Assembly: GCA_004347695.1 (NCBI GenBank)
Contig: SLTK01000014.1
Span: 1 to 32,325 of the forward strand
DNA length: 32,325 nucleotides
Direction of reading: 5' to 3'
Origin: Chloroflexota bacterium
Lineage (GTDB): Bacteria; Chloroflexota; Anaerolineae; Anaerolineales; Anaerolineaceae
The notes under the pieces were generated by a model. That model made no database searches, was not told where the DNA came from, and worked only from the letters and a program-made list of their open reading frames with translations. The position numbers were made by a program, and so were the translations under genes. Positions 16,837 through 25,565 of this stretch are shown here, in pieces (positions within the stretch are counted from its first letter, which is position 1; each line of letters begins with the position of its first letter).

Positions 16837-17205
16837 TCATTTTTTGTTTGGCAGGAACAGGCTGAGCACAAAACTCACGATGCTGACCACCAGAGCGCCG
16901 AGGAAGGCTCCCAGGAAACCGTTCACCGTAAAGCCCACTCCAAATTGAGTGCCGATCAAACCCGCCAGCCAAAACATAACGGTATTGATCAGCAAAGTGC
17001 CCAACCCGAGGGTCAAAATAATAATCGGGCAACTGACAACCATCAGCACCGGGCGGATGATGGCATTTACCAGCCCGAATATCACAGCCAGCCACAAGAA
17101 ACTGATCCAGCTCGTGGAGTTCGGGAAGATATAGGTACCGCCCAGTAAATAAACCGCCAGGTAAAACCCAACTGCATTGATGAGCAACCGAAGAATGAAT
17201 CGCAT
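16837..17205 (-). CDS. Four-TM phage holin family 4 (YvlD-like) membrane protein
   Basis: 122-aa very hydrophobic protein with four predicted transmembrane helices (about 5-22, 32-55, 60-82, 92-117). The segment GLVNAIIRPVLMVVSCPIIILTLGLGTLLINTVMFWL, seen around residues 44-80, is characteristic of the mycobacterial phage holin superfamily IV / YvlD family (PF04020), which is widespread in chromosomes and not usually lytic. A perfect AAGGAGG lies 8 nt before the ATG, unusually strong for this window. It is 13 bp downstream of the GNAT gene on the same strand, so probably co-transcribed. Its stop abuts the repeat array. A role in membrane or envelope stress is known for some relatives but unproven here. 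Confidence 0.9.
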   Translation of the reverse strand: MRFILRLLINAVGFYLAVYLLGGTYIFPNSTSWISFLWLAVIFGLVNAIIRPVLMVVSCPIIILTLGLGTLLINTVMFWLAGLIGTQFGVGFTVNGFLGAFLGALVVSIVSFVLSLFLPNKK

Positions 17206-17218
17206 TTCTTTTTCCTCC

Positions 17219-18187
17219 TTAATCTGAAAAGCCCGCTTCCATCCAGATCAACGTCATATGGGACACAAAGCCGCTGTTTTCGAATGCTGTCTGCGCATGG
17301 TCAGCAGGATAATTGACCACCAGCGGACGTTTACGGTGCAGCGTCTGACGAATTCCGGGCAGCAGGGCTCCAACTGCTGCATCCTCCGACTCTGGCTCTG
17401 TCGCCAGCCACAAGGTATCGGCATACATCCGCGAGGGTTCCCAGGTAACCAGCCCAATGAGTTTGCCATCCTTGCGCGCCGCCAGATGAGCTACCTGCTC
17501 GCCGGCCAATTTCAACTGCAGTTCCCGAAAGAACCCGGGTTGCATCCGACTCTTATTGAGCGACAGATTCCATACTACTTCGGGCGGATAAACCCGGTCC
17601 AACCAGGCAGTTTGCTGCGCCCAGTCGCTGGTGTGACGCTGCCCAATCAGCACGCCATTTGCCGGTTTTGGTTCTGCTAGATCAGTATACGAATCATTTT
17701 GCCAAAGGGTGCGCCGCAGTTTCTCTTCGAAGCCAAGATTCTGGTACAACTCCTGGGCGTGGGGATTGTCGTCGCGGACGTGCAGCCAGGTGGACGCCGC
17801 CCCGTGAGTCCGGGCGTAATCCAGCCCGGTGAGCGTCAATTTGCGGGCAATCCCGCGCCGGCGGTAACCCGGGTGTGTGGCGACATTGGCAATGAGGTAA
17901 TATCGCTTCCCCAGGCTGCTGAAAGGAATCAGGGTCAGATTGCCAACAATTAACCCATCTTCTTCCCACAAAAAACCCTGTACCGGCAGCGCCAGTTCTT
18001 CGAAGGGATTCGCTCCCCAACCAGCGTGTCCCTGCGCCAGCCAGCGCAGATGCTTGATGTAATCGCGGCCATCCGGATCCATGGTGTCGGCAAAACAAAG
18101 TTCCACCAGGTTGGCAATCGCGGTTAAATCTTTCCGTTTCAGAATCGGACGAATGTTGGGGCTGTAAAAGTGAAATGGTCCGTTCAT
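17219..18187 (-). CDS. Tandem GNAT-domain acetyltransferase
   Basis: 322 aa from the ATG at 18187 (an in-frame ATG at 18211 would add eight residues). The first half is a well-formed GNAT domain with the acetyl-CoA loop HPGYRRRGIARKL and a HVRDDNPHAQELYQNLGF motif B. The second half (about 170-320) resembles a degenerate second GNAT domain (KLIGLVTWEPSR, ending NSGFVSHMTLIWM), an architecture known from mycothiol-synthase-like and other two-domain acetyltransferases. There is no Shine-Dalgarno at 18187; a TAAAAT hexamer 7 nt upstream suggests a leaderless transcript. It precedes the holin-like gene by 13 bp. The substrate is unknown. Confidence 0.82.
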   Translation of the reverse strand: MNGPFHFYSPNIRPILKRKDLTAIANLVELCFADTMDPDGRDYIKHLRWLAQGHAGWGANPFEELALPVQGFLWEEDGLIVGNLTLIPFSSLGKRYYLIANVATHPGYRRRGIARKLTLTGLDYARTHGAASTWLHVRDDNPHAQELYQNLGFEEKLRRTLWQNDSYTDLAEPKPANGVLIGQRHTSDWAQQTAWLDRVYPPEVVWNLSLNKSRMQPGFFRELQLKLAGEQVAHLAARKDGKLIGLVTWEPSRMYADTLWLATEPESEDAAVGALLPGIRQTLHRKRPLVVNYPADHAQTAFENSGFVSHMTLIWMEAGFSD

Positions 18188-18194
18188 AAACGTT

Positions 18195-18200
18195 ATTTTA
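18195..18200 (-). promoter_or_regulatory. Candidate -10 box for a leaderless GNAT transcript
   Basis: The minus strand reads TAAAAT ending 7 nt before the ATG at 18187, so transcription would begin at or next to the start codon. The -35 match (GCTGAC, 16 bp away) is poor. Confidence 0.4.
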
Positions 18201-18279
18201 CACCGGTTCATCCCCGGTCAGCCAGATTTATTTGCAACCACGATTACCTCTCGATAATCGCACAAATCGCAGCGCGATG

Positions 18280-18308
18280 TTAAAATGAGACAATCGATTT
18301 GGTATAGA
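18280..18308 (+). promoter_or_regulatory. Candidate promoter of nagA
   Basis: TTAAAA (18280-18285) and TATAGA (18303-18308) are 17 bp apart, 11 bp before the nagA ATG. The predicted leader is only about 5 nt and no Shine-Dalgarno is visible, so translation would be near-leaderless. Confidence 0.45.
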
Positions 18309-18319
18309 GAACCGTATTT

Positions 18320-19516
18320 ATGAATCAACCAATCCTTTTCAAAAATGCGCGCGTCTTCTGCCCCACGGGCCTCTATGACCCGGGCTGGCTGCTGGCTGAA
18401 GGCCGGGAAATTGCCTCCATGGGTAGCGGAGCTCCACCCCCCTCGCTGACCACGATGGATGTGCGAATCATCGATGCGAACGGCTTGAATTTACTGCCCG
18501 GCTTTATCGATCTGCATGTGCACGGTGCCCTCGGGCAGGACACGATGGATGCTTCGCCCGAAGCGCTGGAGATTATTGGCCGGTATCTGGTTCAACATGG
18601 CGTTACTTCCTTCCTGGCAGCTACCTGGGCGGCAACTGACGATAGAATCACGCGGGCTTTACAGGCCATCGGAAAGGTTTACGGGCAAATTCGAAACGGC
18701 GCAACGCTTCTCGGCGCCTATTTGGAAGGCCCCTACCTCAACCCCAATCGGGCAGGCGCGCAGGCCCACGAATTCATCCGTTCGGCGGCCAATCACGAAG
18801 CTGCGCGTCAATGGATCGATGACGAGATGGTTCGCGTGGTCGTTTTAGCGCCAGAAAACCCGGAAAACCTGTGGTTGGTCGAAGAATGCGCCCGCAAAGG
18901 GATCACCGTGGCAGCAGGTCATACGGCTGCTACCTATGAAGAAATGCAGGTGGCAGTAACCCGCGGCGTGCGGCATTTGAGCCACTGTTTCAACGCTATG
19001 GGCAACTTGCATCATCGCCAACCCGGCGTCATTGGCGCTGGGTTGACCATGCCGGAACTACGCTGCGAGTTGATCGCGGATAACATTCACGTCCACCCGG
19101 CTGTTCAGCAGATCCTTTACCAGGCCAAAGGTCCGTATGGCATGTTGCTGGTGTCCGATTGCACCCGCACAACCGGGCTGCCGGACGGCGAGTATGACCT
19201 TGACAGCCGCAGGGTTGTGGTTAAGGATGATATCGTCCGCCTGAGCGACGGGACATTGGCAGGCAGCCGTCTGGCGCTTGACCAGGCACTGCGTAATTTC
19301 AGCACGAATGTTCACCGTCCCTTATCCGAACTATGGCCGGTCGTAAGTCTTACCCCTGCGCGCACAATTGGGATTGCCCATCAAAAAGGAGTACTGGAAT
19401 TGGGTCACGATGCCGATTTAGTCTTATTGGACGATGCCCACCAGGTCCAATTGACCATGACCGAAGGCAGCATCGTTTACCAGGCGCAGGCATCAAACTT
19501 GCAAATTAATGGCTAA
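18320..19516 (+). CDS. nagA: N-acetylglucosamine-6-phosphate deacetylase
   Basis: 398-aa cytoplasmic amidohydrolase that removes acetate from GlcNAc-6-phosphate, feeding amino-sugar and peptidoglycan recycling. Family signatures in order: LPGFIDLHVHG with His66 and His68, LEGPYLNP with metal ligand Glu136, AAGHTAATY (His201), HLSHCFNAM (His222), ADNIHVHP, and VSDCTRTTG with catalytic Asp280. Length and C-terminal TPARTIGI...DADLVLLDD are typical. The residue set seen supports at least the mononuclear metal site. It stands alone (no nagB beside it) and is divergent from the GNAT gene across a 132-bp gap. Together with the wall hydrolases at the left of the window it suggests use of GlcNAc-containing polymers. 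Confidence 0.95.
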   Translation: MNQPILFKNARVFCPTGLYDPGWLLAEGREIASMGSGAPPPSLTTMDVRIIDANGLNLLPGFIDLHVHGALGQDTMDASPEALEIIGRYLVQHGVTSFLAATWAATDDRITRALQAIGKVYGQIRNGATLLGAYLEGPYLNPNRAGAQAHEFIRSAANHEAARQWIDDEMVRVVVLAPENPENLWLVEECARKGITVAAGHTAATYEEMQVAVTRGVRHLSHCFNAMGNLHHRQPGVIGAGLTMPELRCELIADNIHVHPAVQQILYQAKGPYGMLLVSDCTRTTGLPDGEYDLDSRRVVVKDDIVRLSDGTLAGSRLALDQALRNFSTNVHRPLSELWPVVSLTPARTIGIAHQKGVLELGHDADLVLLDDAHQVQLTMTEGSIVYQAQASNLQING

Positions 19517-19590
19517 CCCTGTGAAAGCCTCCCCAACCAGAAATGCTTATATTCCTCTTACATTTCACATGGTTATTGTTAATCCCAAAA

Positions 19591-19599
19591 TGCTATAAT
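19591..19599 (+). promoter_or_regulatory. Extended -10 promoter of clpC
   Basis: TGCTATAAT (TGn plus perfect TATAAT) ends 46 bp before the clpC ATG. The -35 region is weak, as expected for an extended -10 promoter. No CIRCE or CtsR-like direct repeat is evident around it. Confidence 0.65.
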
Positions 19600-19645
19600 C
19601 TCTAAAATTGGTTTAAGCGATAAATTTACCAAGGACAATACCCTT

Positions 19646-22114
19646 ATGATGCGATTTGACCGTTTTACGGAACGCGCCCAGGAAGCCGCTCAACGCGCTG
19701 CTGAGATTATCCAGCGCTACGGGCATAACCAGATCGACTCTGAACATATCTTGTTGGCGTTGATCGAGCAACCTCAAGGCGTGATTACCCAAATTTTGGA
19801 AATATTGAAGGTGGATCCAGCTACGCTTGCCGAGCGGCTTGACTATATCCTGCGCACCAGCCCGAAAGCGAGCATTTTCGGCGGCGGCGCAGGGCAAATC
19901 TTTATCACCCCGCGCGTAAAGCGCATTGTGGATCTGGCCAATGAAGAGGCCAGCAAATTGAAGGACGAGTACATCTCGACCGAACATATCTTCCTGGCGA
20001 TCCTCAGCGAGCGCAACACGCCGGCAGCCCGTCTGCTGGAAGGCGCGGGCATTACGCGGGAACGCGTGCTGGATGCCGTTATGCAATTACGCGGCGGCCA
20101 GCGCGTTACGGACCCGCAGGCGGAAACGCGCTACCGCACATTGGAAAAATACTCACGCGACCTGACTCAACTGGCCCGTGAAGGCAAACTTGACCCGGTC
20201 ATCGGACGTGATAAAGAGATTTTACGGGTAATGCAGGTGCTTTCCCGCCGCACCAAAAACAACCCGGTATTGATCGGAGAAGCGGGCGTCGGTAAGACAG
20301 CCATTGTGGAAGGATTGGCCCAAAAGATCGCGTCCAACGATGTGCCGGAAATTCTGATGGGCAAAAGGGTCACTTCACTCGACCTTGGCGCGATGATTGC
20401 CGGCAGCCGCTTCCGCGGTGAATTCGAGGAGCGCCTTAAAGCCGCCATCGAAGAGGTGCAGCGCTCAGAAGGCGAGATCATCCTGTTCATTGATGAGCTG
20501 CATACCGTGGTTGGCGCTGGGGCAGCCCAGGGCGCAATGGACGCCTCCAACATGCTCAAACCGGCTCTGGCCCGCGGCGAACTGCAGTGTATCGGCGCCA
20601 CCACGCTGGATGAGTACCACAAACATATCGAAAAAGACTCGGCGCTTGAACGCCGTTTTGCCCCCGTATTTGTGGATGAACCCACCATCGAGGACACTAT
20701 CCTGATGTTGCATGGTTTGCGCGATCGTTACGAAGCGCATCATAAAGTGCATTTCTCGGATGAAGCGCTGACCGCTGCCGCCCGCCTTTCTTCCAAGTAT
20801 GTCCCCGACCGCCACCTGCCGGATAAAGCTATCGACTTGATGGACGAAGCCGCTGCCAAATTGCGCGTTGCGCTCTTCTCGCTGCCGCCTGAATTGAAGG
20901 ACATGAAGACTGAGTTGGATAAATTAATGGCGGAAGAGGAGTTGGCCGGCGTGGAACGCGATTATGAACGCGCTGCCCGCAAGAAAGCGGAACGCCTGCG
21001 CCTTGAAGAAGAATTCAACACCCAGCGCGATATCTGGGAGACCGAACACAAGTTGGATGAAGTGGTGGATGTGAATGACATCGCCCAGGTTGTAGCTCAG
21101 TGGACTGGCATCCCGGTCAGCCAGATGATGGAATCGGAAGCCGACCGTTTGCTGCACATGGAGGAACGTCTTTCCGAGCGGGTTATTGGCCAGGAAGAAG
21201 CGATCAAAGCCATATCCGATGCCATTCGCCGGGCACGCGCCGGTCTCAAAGACCCGCGCCGCCCGATCGGTTCGTTCATCTTCATCGGGCCATCCGGCGT
21301 CGGCAAGACCGAGTTGGCTAAAGCATTGGCTGAATTCATGTTCGGCGACGAAGAAGCTCTGGTTCGCCTGGATATGAGCGAATATCGCGAACAACATACT
21401 GTCTCGCGCTTATTCGGCGCTCCTCCAGGTTATGTGGGCTACGAGGAAGGTGGTCAATTGACCGAAGCCGTCCGCCGCCGCCCATATCGGGTGATCCTGT
21501 TCGATGAAATCGAAAAGGCGCACCCTGAAGTCTGGAATGCACTACTGCAAATCCTGGATGACGGTCGTTTGACCGATGGGCAGGGTCAGTTGGTAGACTT
21601 CCGCAATACCGTCCTGATCATGACCAGCAACCTTGGCACCGAGTTTGTTCGCCAGGGCGGCACGCTTGGTTTCCTGCAGGATACAAGCTCCGATGAGGAT
21701 CGCATCCAGCACGAAAAGATCCAAAAGGCGCTCAAGACTACCTTCAGGCCGGAATTCCTCAACCGCATCGATGAGATCATCATGTTCTCGCCGCTATCCA
21801 TCGAGCAGATGTACAAGATCGTCGATCTGCAAATGAAAGAGGTGCGCGAACGGTTGGCCGAGCATGGTTTGGACGTGGCCATCACCGAGTCAGCCGTCAA
21901 GTGGTTGGCTGAGGTTGGTTTTGATCCCAGCTTTGGCGCGCGACCGCTGCGGCGCGCCTTACAAAAACACATTGAAAGCCCGCTTTCTATCAGTGTTTTA
22001 GCCGGTCAATTCCAAAAAGGCGACACGGTCATCGTCGATCTGGATGTGGAAAACAAGCAGTTGGTTTTCCGAAAATCAGAAGAAGCCAAAAAGGAAGAGC
22101 CGGCTACGGTTTAG
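19646..22114 (+). CDS. clpC: ATP-dependent Clp protease ATPase subunit ClpC
   Basis: 822-aa Hsp100 unfoldase. N domain with two Clp repeats (about 1-145), D1 AAA+ with Walker A GEAGVGKT (about 211-218) and Walker [10 protein letters not shown], a short coiled-coil middle domain with UVR-like region (about 415-465), D2 with GPSGVGKTE (about 547-555) and LFDEIEKAH, then a small C-terminal domain. The short middle domain separates it from ClpB. The LGF tripeptide near 674-676 (GGTLGFLQD) sits where the ClpP-docking loop is expected, so it should feed substrates to ClpP. The ATG at 19646 has AAGGA 10 nt upstream; a second ATG follows at once. No clpP or mcsA/B lies adjacent. It is monocistronic between an extended -10 promoter and a strong terminator. 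Confidence 0.96.
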   Translation: MMRFDRFTERAQEAAQRAAEIIQRYGHNQIDSEHILLALIEQPQGVITQILEILKVDPATLAERLDYILRTSPKASIFGGGAGQIFITPRVKRIVDLANEEASKLKDEYISTEHIFLAILSERNTPAARLLEGAGITRERVLDAVMQLRGGQRVTDPQAETRYRTLEKYSRDLTQLAREGKLDPVIGRDKEILRVMQVLSRRTKNNPVLIGEAGVGKTAIVEGLAQKIASNDVPEILMGKRVTSLDLGAMIAGSRFRGEFEERLKAAIEEVQRSEGEIILFIDELHTVVGAGAAQGAMDASNMLKPALARGELQCIGATTLDEYHKHIEKDSALERRFAPVFVDEPTIEDTILMLHGLRDRYEAHHKVHFSDEALTAAARLSSKYVPDRHLPDKAIDLMDEAAAKLRVALFSLPPELKDMKTELDKLMAEEELAGVERDYERAARKKAERLRLEEEFNTQRDIWETEHKLDEVVDVNDIAQVVAQWTGIPVSQMMESEADRLLHMEERLSERVIGQEEAIKAISDAIRRARAGLKDPRRPIGSFIFIGPSGVGKTELAKALAEFMFGDEEALVRLDMSEYREQHTVSRLFGAPPGYVGYEEGGQLTEAVRRRPYRVILFDEIEKAHPEVWNALLQILDDGRLTDGQGQLVDFRNTVLIMTSNLGTEFVRQGGTLGFLQDTSSDEDRIQHEKIQKALKTTFRPEFLNRIDEIIMFSPLSIEQMYKIVDLQMKEVRERLAEHGLDVAITESAVKWLAEVGFDPSFGARPLRRALQKHIESPLSISVLAGQFQKGDTVIVDLDVENKQLVFRKSEEAKKEEPATV

Positions 22115-22137
22115 CCGGCGAATATATCGTCTGACTG

Positions 22138-22169
22138 CAGGAGCGTCCAAATGGGCGCTCCTGTTTTTT
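22138..22169 (+). terminator. Intrinsic terminator of clpC
   Basis: CAGGAGCG pairs with CGCTCCTG (22138-22163, with two further inner G-C pairs), followed by six T. A second perfect 8-bp hairpin (GCCGGCTA/TAGCCGGC, 22099-22119) spans the clpC stop codon. Confidence 0.9.
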
Positions 22170-22254
22170 GCATTGCGACGGAGCGCAGCGCAGGGAGCAA
22201 TCTGCGATGATGGGGCAAGGTCTTTCACCCACAGGGTGCTCTGTGAGCGACCTA
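22170..22254. repeat. Probable dispersed intergenic repeat of the ATTGCGA...GCAATC type
   Basis: Begins with CATTGCGACGGAGCGCAGCG and reaches GGGAGCAATC, resembling the inverted intergenic repeats (ATTGCGA - AGCGnAGCG - GCAATC) seen in many bacterial genomes. It then carries GGGTGCTCTGTGAG, which also occurs, inverted, in the repeat at 30373-30486. No gene is supported here. Confidence 0.5.
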
Positions 22255-22267
22255 CCCCCTCGGTTAC

Positions 22268-22404
22268 CAGGCCGGTGGAGACCTGCGGTCATGCAGCGCG
22301 CTCGGTCTGAGATCGGCGCGATCATAAGCCCCTTTCAGTAGTCAGGCCAGTGGAGACCTGCGATCATGCTGCACGCGCGGTCAGGAGTCCGGCGCGATCA
22401 TAAG
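22268..22404. repeat. Two-copy 75-bp tandem repeat upstream of gmd
   Basis: Copy 1 (22268-22328) and copy 2 (22343-22404) share CAGGCC-n-GTGGAGACCTGCG, TCATGC and GGCGCGATCATAAG with a period of 75 bp. The second copy ends 4 bp before the -35 box of the gmd promoter, so it could act as an upstream regulatory site, or be a repeat insertion. With the preceding repeat it accounts for most of the 384-bp gene-free stretch 22115-22498. Confidence 0.7.
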
Positions 22405-22408
22405 TTAA

Positions 22409-22437
22409 TTGACATTCCTGCCCTCCTCCTTTATACT
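22409..22437 (+). promoter_or_regulatory. Consensus sigma-70 promoter of gmd
   Basis: Perfect TTGACA (22409-22414), 17-bp spacer, TATACT (22432-22437). The predicted start of transcription is near 22444, which excludes the upstream in-frame TTG at 22409 as a start codon. Confidence 0.8.
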
Positions 22438-22498
22438 TGCAGTTTGGATGGTCGACCGTTCAATAACCCTGGTTGCCATCAGCCCCTCAGGAGGTACC

Positions 22499-23569
22499 TT
22501 GAAAAAAGCGCTCATTACCGGCATCACCGGCCAGGACGGCTCCTATCTGGCTGAGTTGTTGCTGCATAAAGGCTACGAAGTTCACGGAATTATCCGCCGG
22601 GCCAGCACCTTCAATACCCGCCGCATTGATCACATTTACCATGATCCGCACCCCAACGGCGGCGAGGTGAATCTACACTTGCATTACGGCGATGTCTCGG
22701 TTGCCGAGACCATTTCCAACATCATTTACAACGTGCGCCCTGACGAAATTTATCACTTGGCAGCTCAGAGTCATGTACGCGTCAGCTTCGACATGCCGGA
22801 GTACACCGGCGATGTCACCGGATTGGGCACCATCCGCATATTGGAAGCTGTGCGCAAGAGCGGTTTTGACGAACGCTTCTACCAGGCATCCTCCAGCGAA
22901 ATGTTTGGCGCAGCCAAGCCACCGCAAAATGAATCCACGCCCTTCGAGCCGCGCAGCCCCTATGCAGCTGCCAAGGTGTACGCCTACTGGGTCACCCGTA
23001 ATTACCGCGAAGGTTACGGGGTATTCGGCAGCAACGGCATCCTTTTCAACCATGAATCACCCCGCCGCGGCGAGACCTTTGTCACCCGCAAAATTACCCG
23101 CGCAGTGGCAGCCATTAAAGCCGGCAAACAGGAACATTTGTACCTTGGCAACCTGGACGCCAAACGCGACTGGGGTTACGCCCCGGAATTCGTCGAAGCC
23201 ATGTGGATGATTCTGCAGCAGGATAAGGCAGATGATTATGTCATCGGCACAGGTGAAACTCATTCGGTACGCGAGTTCCTGGATGAAGCCTTCGCTTATG
23301 TTGGATTGAAGTGGGAAGATTATGTGCGCATCGATCCGCGTTATTTCCGCCCGACCGAAGTGGATTATTTGCTGGCAGATGCTTCAAAAGCCAACCGTAT
23401 GCTGGATTGGCAGCCTCAGGTGCGTTTCCATGAACTGGTCAAAATCATGGTAGACGCCGACCTGGAACTGGCTGGCCTGATCTGCCCGGGTGAAGGACGC
23501 AAAATCCTCGAAGAACGGTTTGGTGGCTGGCACCGCTGGGATAGCCAGGTCGTCTCTATGGAAAGGTAA
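22499..23569 (+). CDS. gmd: GDP-mannose 4,6-dehydratase
   Basis: 356-aa extended short-chain dehydrogenase converting GDP-D-mannose to GDP-4-keto-6-deoxy-D-mannose, precursor of GDP-fucose, rhamnose and related sugars for surface glycans. Signatures: [19 protein letters not shown]-binding loop at the extreme N-terminus, then [31 protein letters not shown], and the catalytic YAAAK (Tyr155, Lys159), followed by [16 protein letters not shown] and [20 protein letters not shown]. The start is taken as TTG at 22499 because AGGAGGT lies 4 nt upstream and the family begins at this KKALITG. An in-frame ATG at 22448 is the alternative. It is monocistronic, with its own promoter and terminator. No fucose synthase (fcl) or rmd gene is adjacent, so the final sugar is unknown. 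Confidence 0.95.
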   Translation: MKKALITGITGQDGSYLAELLLHKGYEVHGIIRRASTFNTRRIDHIYHDPHPNGGEVNLHLHYGDVSVAETISNIIYNVRPDEIYHLAAQSHVRVSFDMPEYTGDVTGLGTIRILEAVRKSGFDERFYQASSSEMFGAAKPPQNESTPFEPRSPYAAAKVYAYWVTRNYREGYGVFGSNGILFNHESPRRGETFVTRKITRAVAAIKAGKQEHLYLGNLDAKRDWGYAPEFVEAMWMILQQDKADDYVIGTGETHSVREFLDEAFAYVGLKWEDYVRIDPRYFRPTEVDYLLADASKANRMLDWQPQVRFHELVKIMVDADLELAGLICPGEGRKILEERFGGWHRWDSQVVSMER

Positions 23570-23582
23570 GAATAATCAGTTT

Positions 23583-23625
23583 AGCGGGTCAGAATTTGGA
23601 TGCCAAATTCTGACCCGCTTTTTTT
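23583..23625 (+). terminator. Intrinsic terminator of gmd
   Basis: A 17-bp perfect stem, AGCGGGTCAGAATTTGG / CCAAATTCTGACCCGCT, with an ATG trinucleotide loop, followed by a T run (23619-23625). It overlaps the stop codon of the convergent rtcB by two bases. Confidence 0.95.
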
Positions 23626-25075
23626 ATCCCTTAATCACAATCACCGGGCGCAGGCGGGCAACCTTACGCGCAATCCCGGCCGCATGGACAGTTTCGACCA
23701 CCTCATCCACATCTTTATGAGCGCGCGGGGCCTCTTCAGCCAACCCAGGCAGCGACCCGGCGCGAATGTGAATGCCATCTGCTTCCAGTTCACTGCGCAG
23801 CCGGTCGCCGCGCATCTCGCGTTTAGCCTGGCTGCGGCTCATCACCCGGCCGGCGCCGTGACAGCTGGATCCCCATGACCGCGACATACTTTCAGTAGTA
23901 CCAACCAGCACCCAGGAAGCGGTGCCCATGCTGCCCGGCACCAACACGGGTTGACCGATCGAACGGTATACATCCGGTAATTCTGGCGAACTTGGACCAA
24001 AGGCGCGCGTGGCGCCCTTGCGGTGCACGCACACCTTCACTTTTTTACCATCCACAACGTGGGTCTCTATTTTTCCCATGTTATGGGCAATGTCATATAC
24101 CTGATGCAGCTGCCAGTTACCAATCACACCTGCCAGCGCTTCCTCAAATGCCAGGCGGGCCGCATGCGCCAGTAGCTGACGGTTGCAGAAAGCGTAATTG
24201 GCCGCTGACCGCATGGCAGCCAGATAATCTTTCCCCTCCGGACTGTCCAGCGGGGCACAGACCAGTTCACGATCCGGTAACTTTATACCGTAGCGGTGGA
24301 CAGTGCTTTGCAGCTCCTGCACGTAGTCGGTGCAGATCTGGTGACCGAAGCCGCGCGAACCGCAGTGGATTTGCAATGCCAGCATGCCTTCCTGCAACCC
24401 CATGGTTTGAGCTGCCCGGGCATCGAACACCCGGTCAACCACGTCCACCTCGATAAAGTGGTTACCCGCGCCTAATGTCCCCAACTGGTTCAAACCGCGC
24501 TTCTTGGCCTGGGAACTGACCCTGGTTGGGTCGGCGCCATCCAGGCAGCCGCCTTCTTCGGTGCGCAGCAAATCCTCGTCGGTAGCTAAACCTTTTCGCA
24601 AAGCCCAACGGGCGCCAAGCCGGCATACCTGGTCCAACTCGGCGTCTTTGAGGTGATATTCCCCGGCAACCCCCACCCCGCTCGGGCAACGCCGGTTAAG
24701 TGCATCCGCCAAATTCGACAAGACAGGTTCAACCGCCCCCAAATCAATCTGTGATCCGAGCAAGCGCACACCGCAATTGATATCATACCCGATGGCGCCC
24801 GGTGAAACCACTCCGTCCGTTATGCGTGTGGCGGCCACCCCGCCAATCGGAAAACCGTAGCCCTGATGCATATCGGGCATGACCACTACCGGCTGCATCA
24901 CCCCGGGAAGGGTGGCAGCGTTTATGGCTTGCTCCAGTGATCGGTCTCCAAGCGCATCTTCCAACAGGCGGTGGGTGACAAAAAGACGCACGGCCACGCG
25001 CATATCGTTTCGGTAAGATTGTGGGATCTCCCACTCATAATCATTAATTTTGTTGATATCCTGTAACCGGATCAT
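23624..25075 (-). CDS. rtcB: tRNA-splicing/RNA-repair ligase RtcB
   Basis: 483-aa GTP- and manganese-dependent ligase joining 2',3'-cyclic-phosphate (or 3'-phosphate) and 5'-OH RNA ends. The full active-site set can be read against the archaeal enzyme: GYDINCGVR (Asp98, Cys101), GNHFIEV (Asn205, His206), HCGSRGFGH (His237), AHNMG (His331) and the guanylylated His406 in SCHGAGR. Length is typical of the archaeal/long bacterial type. The ATG at 25075 follows AAGGAGG by 7 nt. Archease lies 48 bp upstream on the same strand, giving the ligase plus activator pair. In bacteria RtcB is linked to repair of cleaved tRNA or rRNA. Confidence 0.97.
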   Translation of the reverse strand: MIRLQDINKINDYEWEIPQSYRNDMRVAVRLFVTHRLLEDALGDRSLEQAINAATLPGVMQPVVVMPDMHQGYGFPIGGVAATRITDGVVSPGAIGYDINCGVRLLGSQIDLGAVEPVLSNLADALNRRCPSGVGVAGEYHLKDAELDQVCRLGARWALRKGLATDEDLLRTEEGGCLDGADPTRVSSQAKKRGLNQLGTLGAGNHFIEVDVVDRVFDARAAQTMGLQEGMLALQIHCGSRGFGHQICTDYVQELQSTVHRYGIKLPDRELVCAPLDSPEGKDYLAAMRSAANYAFCNRQLLAHAARLAFEEALAGVIGNWQLHQVYDIAHNMGKIETHVVDGKKVKVCVHRKGATRAFGPSSPELPDVYRSIGQPVLVPGSMGTASWVLVGTTESMSRSWGSSCHGAGRVMSRSQAKREMRGDRLRSELEADGIHIRAGSLPGLAEEAPRAHKDVDEVVETVHAAGIARKVARLRPVIVIKG

Positions 25076-25123
25076 GCCGTTTCCTCCTTTCCGCCTTGTT
25101 TGACTCCTGCTGCGGCTTTTTCG

Positions 25124-25534
25124 CTAGACGTCAAACACGATGGTTGTTTCCAGACCAGCTTCAACCGGCCTGATCTCGAGGTTATGGAAGGTCACAGCCT
25201 TGATGCTTTTCTGCAATTCGAGCAGCGGCGCGCCTGCCAACCGGGCGTGCAGCTTTAGGCCATCCAATTTCAATTCAAACCGATCGAACCCGACGGAATC
25301 CAGTTCCATTTCGTATAATATTGAATTCAAGAAAGCAACCAGCAAGCTTTCATTATCATCTGCGCTGACCATTATGGTGCGCTCCAGGCGCCTATCATGG
25401 CGTAATCGTGCACCCATCAGGGCAATCATGCCGAGGGCTGCCTGTTGCATCAGTCCTGTCAAATCCGGCGCCCAGACCTGTAGCGCCCAGTCGGCCGTAT
25501 GCTGAATTTCCTTATAACCGGAACGCATCGTCAT
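25124..25534 (-). CDS. Archease (RtcB activator)
   Basis: 136-aa small cytoplasmic protein. Family hallmarks: an early HTAD (Asp15, metal-binding), the central FLNSILYEMEL, and a C-terminal strand ending in a conserved Asp (IVFDV). By family knowledge archease speeds RtcB guanylylation and widens its nucleotide use. GAGG lies 3 nt before the ATG at 25534 and 9 nt before a second ATG at 25528; the latter spacing is more usual, so the protein may start two codons later. It is first in the operon with rtcB and divergent, through 31 bp, from the FHA gene. Confidence 0.93.
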   Translation of the reverse strand: MTMRSGYKEIQHTADWALQVWAPDLTGLMQQAALGMIALMGARLRHDRRLERTIMVSADDNESLLVAFLNSILYEMELDSVGFDRFELKLDGLKLHARLAGAPLLELQKSIKAVTFHNLEIRPVEAGLETTIVFDV

Positions 25535-25551
25535 TTACCTCAAACTCGCTT

Positions 25552-25561
25552 TATAATTATA
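25552..25561. promoter_or_regulatory. Overlapping divergent -10 boxes (archease-rtcB / FHA operon)
   Basis: TATAAT on the plus strand (25552-25557) and TATAAT on the minus strand (25561-25556) share two bases in the palindrome TATAATTATA. The plus box places initiation at about 25564-25566, the ATG of the FHA gene (leaderless, no SD); the minus box gives a leader of about 15 nt containing the GAGG of archease. -35 matches are poor on both sides. Confidence 0.55.
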
Positions 25562-25565
25562 AGAT

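Noticed and set aside
16369..16948. Open reading frames on the plus strand across the tandem repeats
   Set aside because: They only translate the repeated DNA (a recurring Met-His-Leu-Thr-Leu-Ser-Met phrase), lack ribosome sites, and overlap the holin-like gene antisense.
16837..17205. Prophage remnant indicated by a holin-like gene
   Set aside because: This four-TM family is common in chromosomes without phages, and no other phage gene is in the window.
22409..22498. Longer N-terminus for GDP-mannose dehydratase from TTG at 22409
   Set aside because: That codon lies inside the -35 hexamer of a strong promoter, upstream of the expected transcription start.
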